Source: Lentisphaerota bacterium
Lineage (GTDB): Bacteria > Verrucomicrobiota > Lentisphaeria > Victivallales > Victivallaceae
Direction: 5' to 3'
Length of the DNA: 44,357 nucleotides
NCBI GenBank assembly: GCA_015061615.1
Contig: SUWE01000019.1
Span: forward strand, 1 to 44,357
Below the pieces are notes generated by a model that had not been told where the DNA came from, did not search any database, and saw nothing but the letters and a program-made list of their open reading frames with translations. Shown here one piece after another: positions 17,649 to 25,495 of the stretch. Numbering within the stretch: the stretch's first letter is position 1; each line of letters starts with the position of its first letter. Position numbers and translations under genes: made by a program.

Positions 17649-18383
17649 TCAGCGCAGAGTATTGAGGTATTTCAAGCTCTTTTCGGCGCTGACGAAGGGG
17701 TCGGCGCTTTCATCCTGCTCGTAGATCACCCATTTGGCACCGGCTTCAACAGCGGCGGCGTATGCGCCTTTGATATCAATGATACCGTTGCCCAGTTCGG
17801 TGGTTTCTTTCACAACATCCGGAACTTTGATATCTTTAAGATGCACCTGCCGTATTCTTCCGGCGTAACGGCGGATAAACTCAGCAGGATCATAACCGCC
17901 GCGGTTTATCCAGCAGACATCGGGTTCAAAGAAAAATTTATCCGGATCGTTTTTCTCTGCTATTTTGCAGAGTGCGGGAACGCCGTCAACTTTTTCAAAT
18001 TCCAGCCAATGATTGTGGTAGGCGGCAACGGTTCCGTGAAAAGCTGCGTTGTCGCAAATGGTGCGGCTGTAAGCGGCGATATTTTCCCACTCGACAGTAA
18101 AATCACAGAAATCGCCGAAAGATACAGAAGGGGAATCAAGCAGTTTATTATACTGATAAGCGATATTTTCCCTGTCCAGAAGGGCATCTTTGAAAAACAT
18201 GGTTCCGGCGCACTCAAGTTTCAGTTCCTTCAAAAGCGCCGCCAGCTCTTCCGGTTCGATATTGCCGAAGTTGATGGCGAACTCCACACCGTCAAAACCG
18301 AGTTTGGCGATCTCTCTGAGCGCTCCGCGGAAATCTTTTTCCAGAGCATCACGGAAATTGTACAGCTGTACTCCGAATTTCAT
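17649..18383 (-). CDS. Sugar phosphate isomerase/epimerase (xylose isomerase-like TIM barrel)
   Basis: A 244-residue AP endonuclease family 2/xylose-isomerase-like TIM barrel. Visible landmarks are MKFGVQLYNFRD at strand 1, LGFDGVEFA at strand 2, YHNHWLEFE, FFEPDVCWINRGG (metal-binding Glu/Asp region) and VHLKDIK with the usual His and Asp. Members isomerise, epimerise or dehydrate sugars and keto-glycosides in the cytoplasm. GGAGAAAATT precedes ATG 18383. A promoter candidate lies at 18427-18455. It diverges from the five-gene sugar operon and probably serves the same pathway. Confidence 0.87.
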   Translation of the reverse strand: MKFGVQLYNFRDALEKDFRGALREIAKLGFDGVEFAINFGNIEPEELAALLKELKLECAGTMFFKDALLDRENIAYQYNKLLDSPSVSFGDFCDFTVEWENIAAYSRTICDNAAFHGTVAAYHNHWLEFEKVDGVPALCKIAEKNDPDKFFFEPDVCWINRGGYDPAEFIRRYAGRIRQVHLKDIKVPDVVKETTELGNGIIDIKGAYAAAVEAGAKWVIYEQDESADPFVSAEKSLKYLNTLR

Positions 18384-18426
18384 AATTTTCTCCTGTATTC
18401 AATGGCTGTTGGCTGTTTGAAAGATA

Positions 18427-18455
18427 CTATACAGCATGAAAAAGTTTTCAGCAAA
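18427..18455 (-). promoter_or_regulatory. Promoter of the divergent isomerase gene
   Basis: On the minus strand, TTGCTG (18450-18455) and TATAGT (18427-18432) are separated by 17 bp and lie 44 bp upstream of the isomerase start. The dyad TGCTA-AAA-TAGCA (18467-18479) is just upstream of the -35 and may bind the same regulator as the direct repeats at 18502-18536. Confidence 0.5.
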
Positions 18456-18466
18456 TATCCGATGTT

Positions 18467-18479
18467 GCTAAAATAGCAT
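18467..18479. promoter_or_regulatory. Inverted repeat in the divergent promoter region
   Basis: A perfect dyad TGCTA-AAA-TAGCA between the two divergent sugar genes. Its centre TAAAATAG also occurs in the direct repeat at 18523-18536, so it may be a third binding site for one regulator. Confidence 0.4.
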
Positions 18480-18501
18480 CAATGTTGCGATTTTTTCATT
18501 T

Positions 18502-18536
18502 TTCGTAAAATAATGCTGATTATTTGTAAAATAGTG
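18502..18536 (+). promoter_or_regulatory. Paired 14-bp direct repeat with 21-bp period, probable AraC-type operator
   Basis: TTCGTAAAATAATG (18502-18515) and TTTGTAAAATAGTG (18523-18536) match at 12 of 14 positions and are exactly 21 bp apart. A -10-like TATATT follows at 18561-18566 without a good -35. The layout equals that of the GH127 promoter though the half-site sequence differs. The AraC-type gene at 23488, at the end of this operon, is the likely partner. Confidence 0.6.
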
Positions 18537-18657
18537 AAGGAAATTTGAATTGAGCAGTGCTATATTATCCCCAAAAGCGGAAAAACTGCACCGTTGGAAG
18601 ATAGTGCATTTCTGCAAAAAATCAAATACCAAACCCAACATAAAAGGAGAAAAAATC

Positions 18658-19692
18658 ATGCAGGGTACATTTCGTTTCTCATTCGGTCCGTGGAATATTC
18701 ATGAAGGCGCCGATCCTTTCGGTCCGGAAGTCCGTTCCAGCATCCCCTTCAACGAAAAACTCGCTCTTTACAAAAAATTGGGTTTCGACGGCGTGCAGTT
18801 CCACGATGACGATGCGGTTCCGGCGATGAATGATCTTACCCCCGCGCAGATCATCGCAGAAGCCGAAGCATTGAAAAAAACTCTTGACGATCACGGTCTT
18901 ACCGCTGAGTTTGTCGCGCCGCGCATGTGGTTCGATCCGCGTACCATCGACGGCGGATACACCAACAACTGCGCCAAGTGCCGCCAGTATGCTCTTGACC
19001 GCACCAAACGCACTGTCGATATCGCCAAAGCGCTCGGCACCGAAAATATCGTCCTCTGGCTCGCCCGCGAAGGTACATACATCCGCGAAGCCAAAGACCC
19101 CGTCCTTGCCACTGAACGTATCGGCGAAGCACTTCAGACCATTCTCGACTACGACAAAGATGTGCGTGTGATGATCGAATCCAAACCCAATGAACCGATG
19201 GATCACACCTACATTCCGACTATCGGTCATGCGATTGCGATGGGACTTATGACCAGCGATCCTTCCCGTGTCGGCTGTCTTATTGAAACTGCGCACGCCC
19301 TGCTGGCGAACCTTTCACCTTCCGATGAAATGGGTTTTGCTCTGGCGCACAAGAAACTCTGGAGCGTCCACCTCAACGATCAGAACGGTCTGAAGTTTGA
19401 CCAGGATCTGACCTTCGGTGCCGTCGATCCCCGCCGCGCCCTCAATCAGGTGCGTGTCCTCGATCAGCACGGATTCGGAAACAACGGCGAATGGGTCGGT
19501 CTGGACGTCAAAGTCATGCGTACCCAGAAATCCGGTGCCGATCTCAAACACCTTGCTTACAGCCGCAAAATTTTCCTGCGTCTGCTGGAAATCTCCCGTT
19601 CTCTCAACGACGATATGATCGCCCAGCTGGTCGCTGAACGCGATTATGAAGAACTGAACTGGTACATTCTCGACGCCATGCTGAAAGGATAA
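18658..19692 (+). CDS. Xylose isomerase-family sugar isomerase with altered metal site
   Basis: A 344-residue TIM barrel close to short (class I) xylose isomerases, which convert aldose to ketose in the cytoplasm. By eye the key residues align: His49 and Asp52 in FHDDD (His54/Asp57 of XylA), Glu174 and Lys176 in ESKPNEP, Glu210 and His213 in IETAH, Asp248 and Asp250 in FDQDL, and Asp283 in LDVKV. The position of XylA Asp245 is His238 (VHLN). This points to an active enzyme with a modified metal site and perhaps another sugar. ATG 18658 has AAAGGAG before it; a longer frame to 18550 runs through the promoter. It is the first gene of a five-gene operon. Confidence 0.88.
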   Translation: MQGTFRFSFGPWNIHEGADPFGPEVRSSIPFNEKLALYKKLGFDGVQFHDDDAVPAMNDLTPAQIIAEAEALKKTLDDHGLTAEFVAPRMWFDPRTIDGGYTNNCAKCRQYALDRTKRTVDIAKALGTENIVLWLAREGTYIREAKDPVLATERIGEALQTILDYDKDVRVMIESKPNEPMDHTYIPTIGHAIAMGLMTSDPSRVGCLIETAHALLANLSPSDEMGFALAHKKLWSVHLNDQNGLKFDQDLTFGAVDPRRALNQVRVLDQHGFGNNGEWVGLDVKVMRTQKSGADLKHLAYSRKIFLRLLEISRSLNDDMIAQLVAERDYEELNWYILDAMLKG

Positions 19693-19697
19693 TTTCT

Positions 19698-20822
19698 ATG
19701 AAACGCAAAATCCGTATGGGATTGGTCGGCGGCGGCCCCGGCAGTTTTATCGGAGCCGTCCACCGCATCGCCGCCCGTCTTGACGGGCAGATCGAACTGG
19801 TCTGCGGAGCATTCACCCGCGACCCGGTGAAGTGCAAAGCTATGGCGCAGGAACTTTATCTGCCCGAAGAACGCTGTTATGCCTCTTACAAAGAGATGAT
19901 CGAATGTGAAAGCAAGCTCCCTGCCGGCGAAAGAATGGACTTTGTTTCCATCTGCACGCCCAATCATATCCATGCTGAAATCGCACTTTATGCGATGGAT
20001 CACGGCTTTGATGTGCTGTGCGAAAAGCCGATGACTCTGACTGTTGAAGAAGCTGAGGCGCTTGCCGCCAAAGTTAAAGAGACCGGACTTGTCTTCGCAC
20101 TGATGCACAATTACACCGCCTATCCGATGGTGCGTGTTGCCAAAGAGATGATCGCCAACGGTGATCTGGGTGAGATCCGCAGAATCATGGCAGAGTATCC
20201 GCAGGGATGGCTTGCCGACGTGGTCACTGAAGAGAACAAACAAGGTTCATGGCGTACTGATCCGGCGACAACAGGAATAAGCTGCTGTATGGGTGATATC
20301 GGTTCTCATGCAGAAAATCTTTCTGAATTTATCACCGGATTGCAGATATCCGAACTTTGTTCCAATATCAAGAACTTTGTTCCGGGCAGAAGCGGTCTGG
20401 ATGATGACGGCGACGTACTGCTCCGTTTTGAAAACGGCGCGCAGGGAGTCATCAGCGCCAGTCAGGTGGCGATCGGTGAGGAAAATGCGCTGAAGATCCG
20501 CATTTACGGTACCAAAGCGGCTATCGAATGGCGTCAGGAAGATCCGGAAACACTTATCGTCAAATACAACGACGGTGCCGCGCGCCACTTCCGCCGCAAC
20601 TGGGCAGGCTGCGGAGCAAAATGGAGCCGCCTGCCTGCCGGACACCCGGAAGGATTCCTCGAAGGAATGGCGAATATCTATACCGATTTTGCCCGTGCCA
20701 TTGATGCGCGCCTCAACGGTGTTCCCTATCAGAGTGAATTTCCGACAGTATTTGACGGCGTGCGCGGAGTGAAATTCATCCACGCGGTCGTTGCCAGCAA
20801 AGGCAGCTGGGTGAAACTTTAA
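19698..20822 (+). CDS. Gfo/Idh/MocA family oxidoreductase
   Basis: A 374-residue NAD(P)-dependent dehydrogenase. The N-terminal Rossmann fold starts IRMGLVGGGPGSFIG, with ICTPNHIH and the conserved CEKPMTL. The C-terminal substrate domain has DIGSHAENLSEF, the usual His/Asp catalytic helix. It starts 5 bp after the isomerase and 20 bp before the next isomerase/epimerase, so it is in the same operon. Relatives oxidise a sugar hydroxyl, often at C3, or reduce keto-sugars. The exact substrate cannot be read from sequence. Confidence 0.92.
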   Translation: MKRKIRMGLVGGGPGSFIGAVHRIAARLDGQIELVCGAFTRDPVKCKAMAQELYLPEERCYASYKEMIECESKLPAGERMDFVSICTPNHIHAEIALYAMDHGFDVLCEKPMTLTVEEAEALAAKVKETGLVFALMHNYTAYPMVRVAKEMIANGDLGEIRRIMAEYPQGWLADVVTEENKQGSWRTDPATTGISCCMGDIGSHAENLSEFITGLQISELCSNIKNFVPGRSGLDDDGDVLLRFENGAQGVISASQVAIGEENALKIRIYGTKAAIEWRQEDPETLIVKYNDGAARHFRRNWAGCGAKWSRLPAGHPEGFLEGMANIYTDFARAIDARLNGVPYQSEFPTVFDGVRGVKFIHAVVASKGSWVKL

Positions 20823-20842
20823 CAGAGGAAAGAGTTCATACT

Positions 20843-21832
20843 ATGAGCAGAAAAGTTACGATTTTTACCGGTCAGTGGGCGGATCTGCCGCTGGAAACGC
20901 TCTGTCAGAAAATGCAGGCTGCCGGCTATGACGGTCTGGAACTGGCGTGCTGGGGCGACCACTTTGACGTTTTCAAGGCGGCGGAAAGTACCGCGTACTG
21001 CGATGATAAACGCGCGCTTCTGGAAAAGTACGGTCTCGGAGTCTGGGCGATAAGCAATCACCTTGCCGGTCAGCTCATCTGCGACCCGAACACCGATTCC
21101 CGTTCCGACGGATTTGCTCCTGCGGAACTCAAAGGCAGCAGCGAAGCCAAGCGCGAATGGGCGATCGCTTCGATGAAAGCGGCGGCGAAAGCGGCAAAAA
21201 ATCTGGGTGTCGATGTGGTCAACGGTTTCACCGGCAGTCCCGTCTGGCACATGTTTTACAGCTTTCCTCCCGTCGGTCCGGATGATATTGCTTCCGGTTA
21301 CCGCCGTTTTGCGGAGCTTTTCAACCCGATCATGGATGTCTTTGCCGAAAACGGTGTGAAGTTCGCCCTTGAAGTCCACCCGACTGAGATCGCTTACGAT
21401 ATCTACACTGCCAAAGAGGCACTGAATGCGCTGGGCAACCGCTGTGAGTTCGGATTCAACTTCGACCCCAGCCACCTTCTGTGGCAGGGTATTGACCCGG
21501 TCAAGTTCATCAGAACTTTCCCTGACCGCATCTATCACTGCCATGTGAAAGATTGTGCAGTGACGCTTGACGGTGAAAGCAGTATCCTTGCTTCACACCT
21601 GAATTTCGGCGATCCGCGCCGCGGCTGGGACTTCCGCAGTCCCGGACACGGTCAGGTCGATTTTGAAGGAATCATCCGCGCACTCAATCAGATCAACTAC
21701 GCAGGTCCGCTTTCCGTGGAGTGGGAAGATTGCGGCATGAACCGTGAATACGGCGCCAAAGATGCGTGTGAATTTACCAGGGATATCGACTTCACACCTT
21801 CCAATCAGAGTTTTGACTCTGTATTTGCATAA
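20843..21832 (+). CDS. Sugar isomerase/epimerase (xylose isomerase-like TIM barrel)
   Basis: A 329-residue TIM-barrel protein. Landmarks are AAGYDGLELACWGDHFDV at the N-terminus, FALEVHPTEIAYD (metal-binding Glu), FNFDPSHLLWQG (Asp/His) and YHCHVKDCAV (His/Asp), then GHGQVDFEGII and LSVEWED with a final Glu. These match the four-ligand metal site of isomerase/epimerase-type enzymes. It is clearly different in sequence from the isomerase at 18658, so the operon carries two distinct TIM-barrel steps. AGAGGAAAGAG lies upstream of ATG 20843. Confidence 0.88.
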   Translation: MSRKVTIFTGQWADLPLETLCQKMQAAGYDGLELACWGDHFDVFKAAESTAYCDDKRALLEKYGLGVWAISNHLAGQLICDPNTDSRSDGFAPAELKGSSEAKREWAIASMKAAAKAAKNLGVDVVNGFTGSPVWHMFYSFPPVGPDDIASGYRRFAELFNPIMDVFAENGVKFALEVHPTEIAYDIYTAKEALNALGNRCEFGFNFDPSHLLWQGIDPVKFIRTFPDRIYHCHVKDCAVTLDGESSILASHLNFGDPRRGWDFRSPGHGQVDFEGIIRALNQINYAGPLSVEWEDCGMNREYGAKDACEFTRDIDFTPSNQSFDSVFA

Positions 21833-21846
21833 GAGGTGGCATTCAG

Positions 21847-22599
21847 ATGGAAGATATTTTCTTTTTTGATGCCAACGCACGGGTCGGTTTTGACAACCAC
21901 CGGCGCGGAGCATCGGCTGCCGAACTTCTGGCAGATATGGATTACTACGGCATTGAAAAGGCACTTGTCCGCAGCCGCTGTACCGGATGCAGCGGCGCGG
22001 TCATCGGCAATGAGCAGATCACAAAAGTGATTTCAGCAGATAACACCGGCAGATTGACCGGAGTATGGTGCGTACTGCCGTCGCAGTGCGATGATATGCC
22101 GGAGCCGGACGATTTCTTTGCCGCGATGAAAAAAAACAATATCAGTGCGATAACCTTTGAACCGTTTGAACACCGTTATGTTCCCTGCCGTCTGACGATG
22201 GGGAAGATCTTCGGTGCGGCAATCGAGCGTAAAGTTCCTGTATTGCTCAACGCATTTGAAGGCAAATGGGATGAGCTTTACCGCTTTATGGCGGAGTTCC
22301 CTGAGTTGACCTGCATTTTCAGTGCGGGCCACAAATGGGGAACCGACCGCAATGTCCGGCCGCTTCTGGAAAATTATCCCAACTGCCGCGTTGAGCTGGC
22401 GGGTTACTGGATACCGGAAGGTATTGCCGATCTGGCGAAAATTTACGGTGCTGACAGACTGCTTTACGGCAGCAGCTTTCCGAAATACAATCACGGCAAC
22501 GGCATGTTCCAGCTGAAACACTCCACTCTGAGTGATCAGGAAATCGCTCTTATCGCCGGAAAGAATCTGGAAAATCTTCTGAAAGGAGCCGAATTATGA
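21847..22599 (+). CDS. Amidohydrolase-fold protein lacking most metal ligands
   Basis: A 250-residue protein of the amidohydrolase-2 (COG2159-like) fold. The strand 1 site, normally HxH, reads FDANARVG (Asn and Arg in place of the two His). The strand 8 site, normally GTDxP, reads GSSFP, so the metal Asp is replaced. A His is kept in SAGHKWG. It is therefore likely inactive as a classical metal hydrolase, or uses another mechanism. It overlaps the next, complete amidohydrolase by 4 bp (ATGA), which suggests the pair act together, perhaps as a heteromer. Confidence 0.8.
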   Translation: MEDIFFFDANARVGFDNHRRGASAAELLADMDYYGIEKALVRSRCTGCSGAVIGNEQITKVISADNTGRLTGVWCVLPSQCDDMPEPDDFFAAMKKNNISAITFEPFEHRYVPCRLTMGKIFGAAIERKVPVLLNAFEGKWDELYRFMAEFPELTCIFSAGHKWGTDRNVRPLLENYPNCRVELAGYWIPEGIADLAKIYGADRLLYGSSFPKYNHGNGMFQLKHSTLSDQEIALIAGKNLENLLKGAEL

Positions 22600-23411
22600 G
22601 TTCGATTTGGAAAGAATCCGGTACTCTTGCCGCCCGTTTCTGGGAAAAAGGTATTCTGGAAGATTGCCCGGTCTACGATATGCACGGTCACATGGGACCG
22701 CATGACAGCATCTACTTCAAACGCTGTTCTGCTGAAGATATGGTTGCGCATCTGCGCCGCATCGGTGTCCGCAGGTTCGTATTTTCCCATGATCAGGCGC
22801 TGGCTGGACTTATGCGCAATGAACAGGTGGTGGAAATATGCAAACAGTTTCCCGATATCCTGCGCATGTATATCAGCGTGAATCCCCACTTCTCTGAAAA
22901 TATCAAGGAAGATCTGGCAAAATACGACCAATGGAAACCGTATGTCGCCGGCTTGAAATTCCTCGCAGACTATCACGAAGTACCTGTCACTGACAAAGCG
23001 TATGAATATGCGTGGAAATTTGCCGATGAGCGGGGCATTCCGGTGTTGAATCACACCTGGGGAACTTCGCCTTACAACGGCGGAAAAGTGATGTATGAAG
23101 CGATTTCACGTTATCCCAATGCCAAAACCTTCCTCGGACACTGTATTTTCGGGGAGTGGGACTACGCTGCAAAATGTGTCAATGACTTTGACAACGTTTA
23201 CCTTGAACTTACAGCGGTGCCGGGTGAACGCAACCGGATAGAAAAACTTCTTGAAGCAACAAGCAGTAAAAAGATCCTGCTGGGAACAGATCTGCCGTGG
23301 TTTGATGAATATCAGGCGGTCGGCGGAGTGCTTTCCGCAAAAATCAGCGATGAGGAAAAACGGGATATTCTCTACCGCAACGCGCAGGAGATATTCGGCG
23401 ACGACAAGTAA
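22596..23411 (+). CDS. Amidohydrolase-2 family metal-dependent hydrolase
   Basis: A 271-residue TIM-barrel hydrolase with an intact metal site: His30 and His32 in YDMHGHMG, a His in LNHTWG, another in LGHCIFG, and the Asp in LLGTDLPWF. Relatives hydrolyse sugar lactones or decarboxylate aromatic acids. In an operon with a dehydrogenase and isomerases, lactone hydrolysis is the most natural role (inference). It starts inside the stop of the upstream degenerate paralogue and is followed by a G+C-rich hairpin at 23422-23462. Confidence 0.87.
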   Translation: MSSIWKESGTLAARFWEKGILEDCPVYDMHGHMGPHDSIYFKRCSAEDMVAHLRRIGVRRFVFSHDQALAGLMRNEQVVEICKQFPDILRMYISVNPHFSENIKEDLAKYDQWKPYVAGLKFLADYHEVPVTDKAYEYAWKFADERGIPVLNHTWGTSPYNGGKVMYEAISRYPNAKTFLGHCIFGEWDYAAKCVNDFDNVYLELTAVPGERNRIEKLLEATSSKKILLGTDLPWFDEYQAVGGVLSAKISDEEKRDILYRNAQEIFGDDK

Positions 23412-23421
23412 ATTAAAATAA

Positions 23422-23462
23422 CCTGCGGCGGCGTAAGATCGACCACCATGCGCCGCCGCAGG
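23422..23462. repeat. G+C-rich perfect hairpin related to the 3968-4071 repeat
   Basis: CCTGCGGCGGCG (23422-23433) pairs perfectly with CGCCGCCGCAGG (23451-23462) over 12 bp with a 17-base loop. No T-run follows, so termination is uncertain. The part 23436-23463 matches 3973-4000 at 25 of 28 positions, making it a second copy of an intergenic repeat. It separates the amidohydrolase from the AraC gene. Confidence 0.65.
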
Positions 23463-23487
23463 TCAGATTCAGTCACAAAAAGATAAA

Positions 23488-24381
23488 ATGCAGACAGTTA
23501 TTGCCAACAGAGACGATTTCTTTTATCCCAACAGCTGTCCGGTCGCTCTGCGTTCGATACAGGGCGACGCCTCCATGCAGCATGAAGGGGATTTGACGGA
23601 TATCCGCCACACCCACGATTTTGCCGAACTGATAATCATTTCGCAGGGGAGCGGGAAACACTGGATAGACGGCAATATTTACAACGTTGCCGCAGGTGAT
23701 ATCTTTCTTCTTCAAGGCAATACCGAACATTATTTCACTGAACGGTGCAATCTTGGAATGTACAATTTAATGTTCGATGACGTCTACTTTCAGGAGCATT
23801 TGCGCAGTCTGCGCAGTCTGCCGGGATTCAACGGATTTTTCCTCATTGAACCGGCGTACCGTCACCGTCACAAATTCCGCCACCGTCTGCATCTGGAAGG
23901 CGAAGACCTTGTGGCGCTCACATCCAAATTCCGTCAGCTGGAAACGGAACTGAAACTGCAAAGGCCCGGATTTGACCTTATTCTTTTTGCGCGGGCGCTG
24001 GAAATTTTTGTGCTGATATCCAGAAAATATTTTGAAAATCCCTCCGCAAAATCCTCCTCGCTCTGCGCGCTTGCCGAACTGGTGACGGTGCTGGAAAACA
24101 GCTATGATGAAGATTGGAGCATCGCAAGATTGTGCAAGATATCTTCCATGTCGCCAAGTTCGCTTATTCCCGCATTCAAGGAGATAACCGGTTCATCGCC
24201 GATAGAGTATCTGCTCCATGTGCGCATGAACAAAGCGGCGGAAAAACTGCTTTCGGGCAAGGAGACGGTCTCTGAGATCGCCGCCGCGTGCGGCTTTGCC
24301 GACTCCAACTATTTTTCCCGCCAGTTCCGCAAACATTACCACTGTTCACCGTTGCAGTACCGCGCAAGAAAACTCAACTGA
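23488..24381 (+). CDS. AraC-family transcriptional regulator with cupin sensor domain
   Basis: A 297-residue regulator. The N-terminal half is cupin-like (RHTHDFAELIIISQGSGKHW... VAAGDIFLLQGNTEHYF). The C-terminal DNA-binding part has two helix-turn-helix units, ending in VSEIAAACGFADSNYFSRQFRKHYHCSPLQYR, the classical AraC signature. ATG 23488 has only a weak ribosome site (AAAGAT). It lies 76 bp after the sugar operon, is the likely regulator of the 18502-18536 repeat, and overlaps the convergent RidA-like gene by 8 bp. Confidence 0.92.
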   Translation: MQTVIANRDDFFYPNSCPVALRSIQGDASMQHEGDLTDIRHTHDFAELIIISQGSGKHWIDGNIYNVAAGDIFLLQGNTEHYFTERCNLGMYNLMFDDVYFQEHLRSLRSLPGFNGFFLIEPAYRHRHKFRHRLHLEGEDLVALTSKFRQLETELKLQRPGFDLILFARALEIFVLISRKYFENPSAKSSSLCALAELVTVLENSYDEDWSIARLCKISSMSPSSLIPAFKEITGSSPIEYLLHVRMNKAAEKLLSGKETVSEIAAACGFADSNYFSRQFRKHYHCSPLQYRARKLN

Positions 24382-25495
24382 ACGGCAGATATGCACTGTT
24401 CCCTTTGCCGTTGACGGCGAAGCACTCCATTTCCACCAGCCATGCCGGACGGCAAACCGGAGCTTTGAGTACCGCCAGCGGCAGTTCACTGCCGAAACGT
24501 TCCGCTATAACTCCGGTAACAGTATCAGCATCGGCAATGTCGCGCAGATAAAGCGTTGCGCTTTTGATATCGGCTTTGGCGGCATTCCCTTCAGCAAGGA
24601 GCGCTTCGATATTATCCAGCATCCGGTGCGTCTGTTTTTCCACATCATACGGGTGGACAACGACTCCTTTATTGTCGATGCTTGCCGTTCCGGATACGAA
24701 TATATGCGACCGGTCACCGTAGACAACTTGCGTTGCCCGTTCAAAACTCACTCCGTATATCGCAGTCGGCGAAAGCATTTCCGGTGCGGTCAGATAGATC
24801 ATCTGTTCCGGAGCAAGTTCCGGAATGCTTATTGAATCCATTTTCACCAGACGGTGCGGCTCAGAGGCGGCTCCTTCAATGCCGGTACTGGCGATAAAGT
24901 GAGTATCTTCTGTCAGACCGTTGAGTTTGAAAAAATCGTTGCGTGCATTCACCAATCCGGCGTAATTGTTATCGACATCGCGGCAGTACAGCCATGTACG
25001 CACGCTATTATCTGCCACAGTGGAACGGTTTGCAGCAAGAAAACTTTTCAGCGTTTCAAACTCCTCTGCGGTCTGACCGTAACTGCCGGAAGATTTCAAC
25101 TCTTTGTTGCTGAACCACAGCGGAGTATAATTATTCATTTCAACTTTGAGTGAACCGTTTCGGGAGTTTTTCCCCTTTATCCCCTTCCAGTGCCACGCCT
25201 CAAGCACGATGCGGCTTTTGTCTGCCGGCGGCTGACCGACTGCGGAAATAAATGAATTGCGGTCTTGGAGCAGTTCCTCAAGGATATGCAACTGATTGGT
25301 GATATCGCTGAGGTGGAATCTCAAAAGTATCTCACTTTCACAGGAAACACCCCGTTTTTCACACTCTTTTTCATAAGCGGCAATAAGTGCTGCGGCTTCA
25401 GCGGCAAAGTTTTCAGCAACGATCGATGCACCTGAAAAAAAGTGTTCTTTTACACCGGTATTGCTGATGAATTGTGAATATCGTATATTCCCCAT
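24374..25495 (-). CDS. RidA/chorismatase-like protein at the end of a DUF1501 operon
   Basis: A 373-residue protein. The C-terminal ~130 residues are a YjgF/RidA-type domain (IFVSGTASIDNKGVVVHPYD... IGEALL-like helix HRMLDNIEALL... PAWLVEMECFAV). The N-terminal part, with LRFHLSDITNQLHILEELL, has the second half of the fold seen in FkbO/Hyg5 chorismatases. RidA proteins deaminate reactive enamines or imines; chorismatases cleave chorismate. Which applies here is open. It starts directly after the stop of the PPC-domain gene (no gap), so it belongs to that operon, an unusual partnership. Confidence 0.78.
   Translation of the reverse strand: MGNIRYSQFISNTGVKEHFFSGASIVAENFAAEAAALIAAYEKECEKRGVSCESEILLRFHLSDITNQLHILEELLQDRNSFISAVGQPPADKSRIVLEAWHWKGIKGKNSRNGSLKVEMNNYTPLWFSNKELKSSGSYGQTAEEFETLKSFLAANRSTVADNSVRTWLYCRDVDNNYAGLVNARNDFFKLNGLTEDTHFIASTGIEGAASEPHRLVKMDSISIPELAPEQMIYLTAPEMLSPTAIYGVSFERATQVVYGDRSHIFVSGTASIDNKGVVVHPYDVEKQTHRMLDNIEALLAEGNAAKADIKSATLYLRDIADADTVTGVIAERFGSELPLAVLKAPVCRPAWLVEMECFAVNGKGNSAYLPFS

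Noticed and set aside
17387-17665. 92-codon open frame on the plus strand in the same element
   Set aside because: It ends inside the isomerase gene on the opposite strand and has no domain or ribosome site.
17535-18476. 313-codon open frame on the plus strand
   Set aside because: Antisense shadow of the isomerase at 17649-18383, extending into the repeat element.
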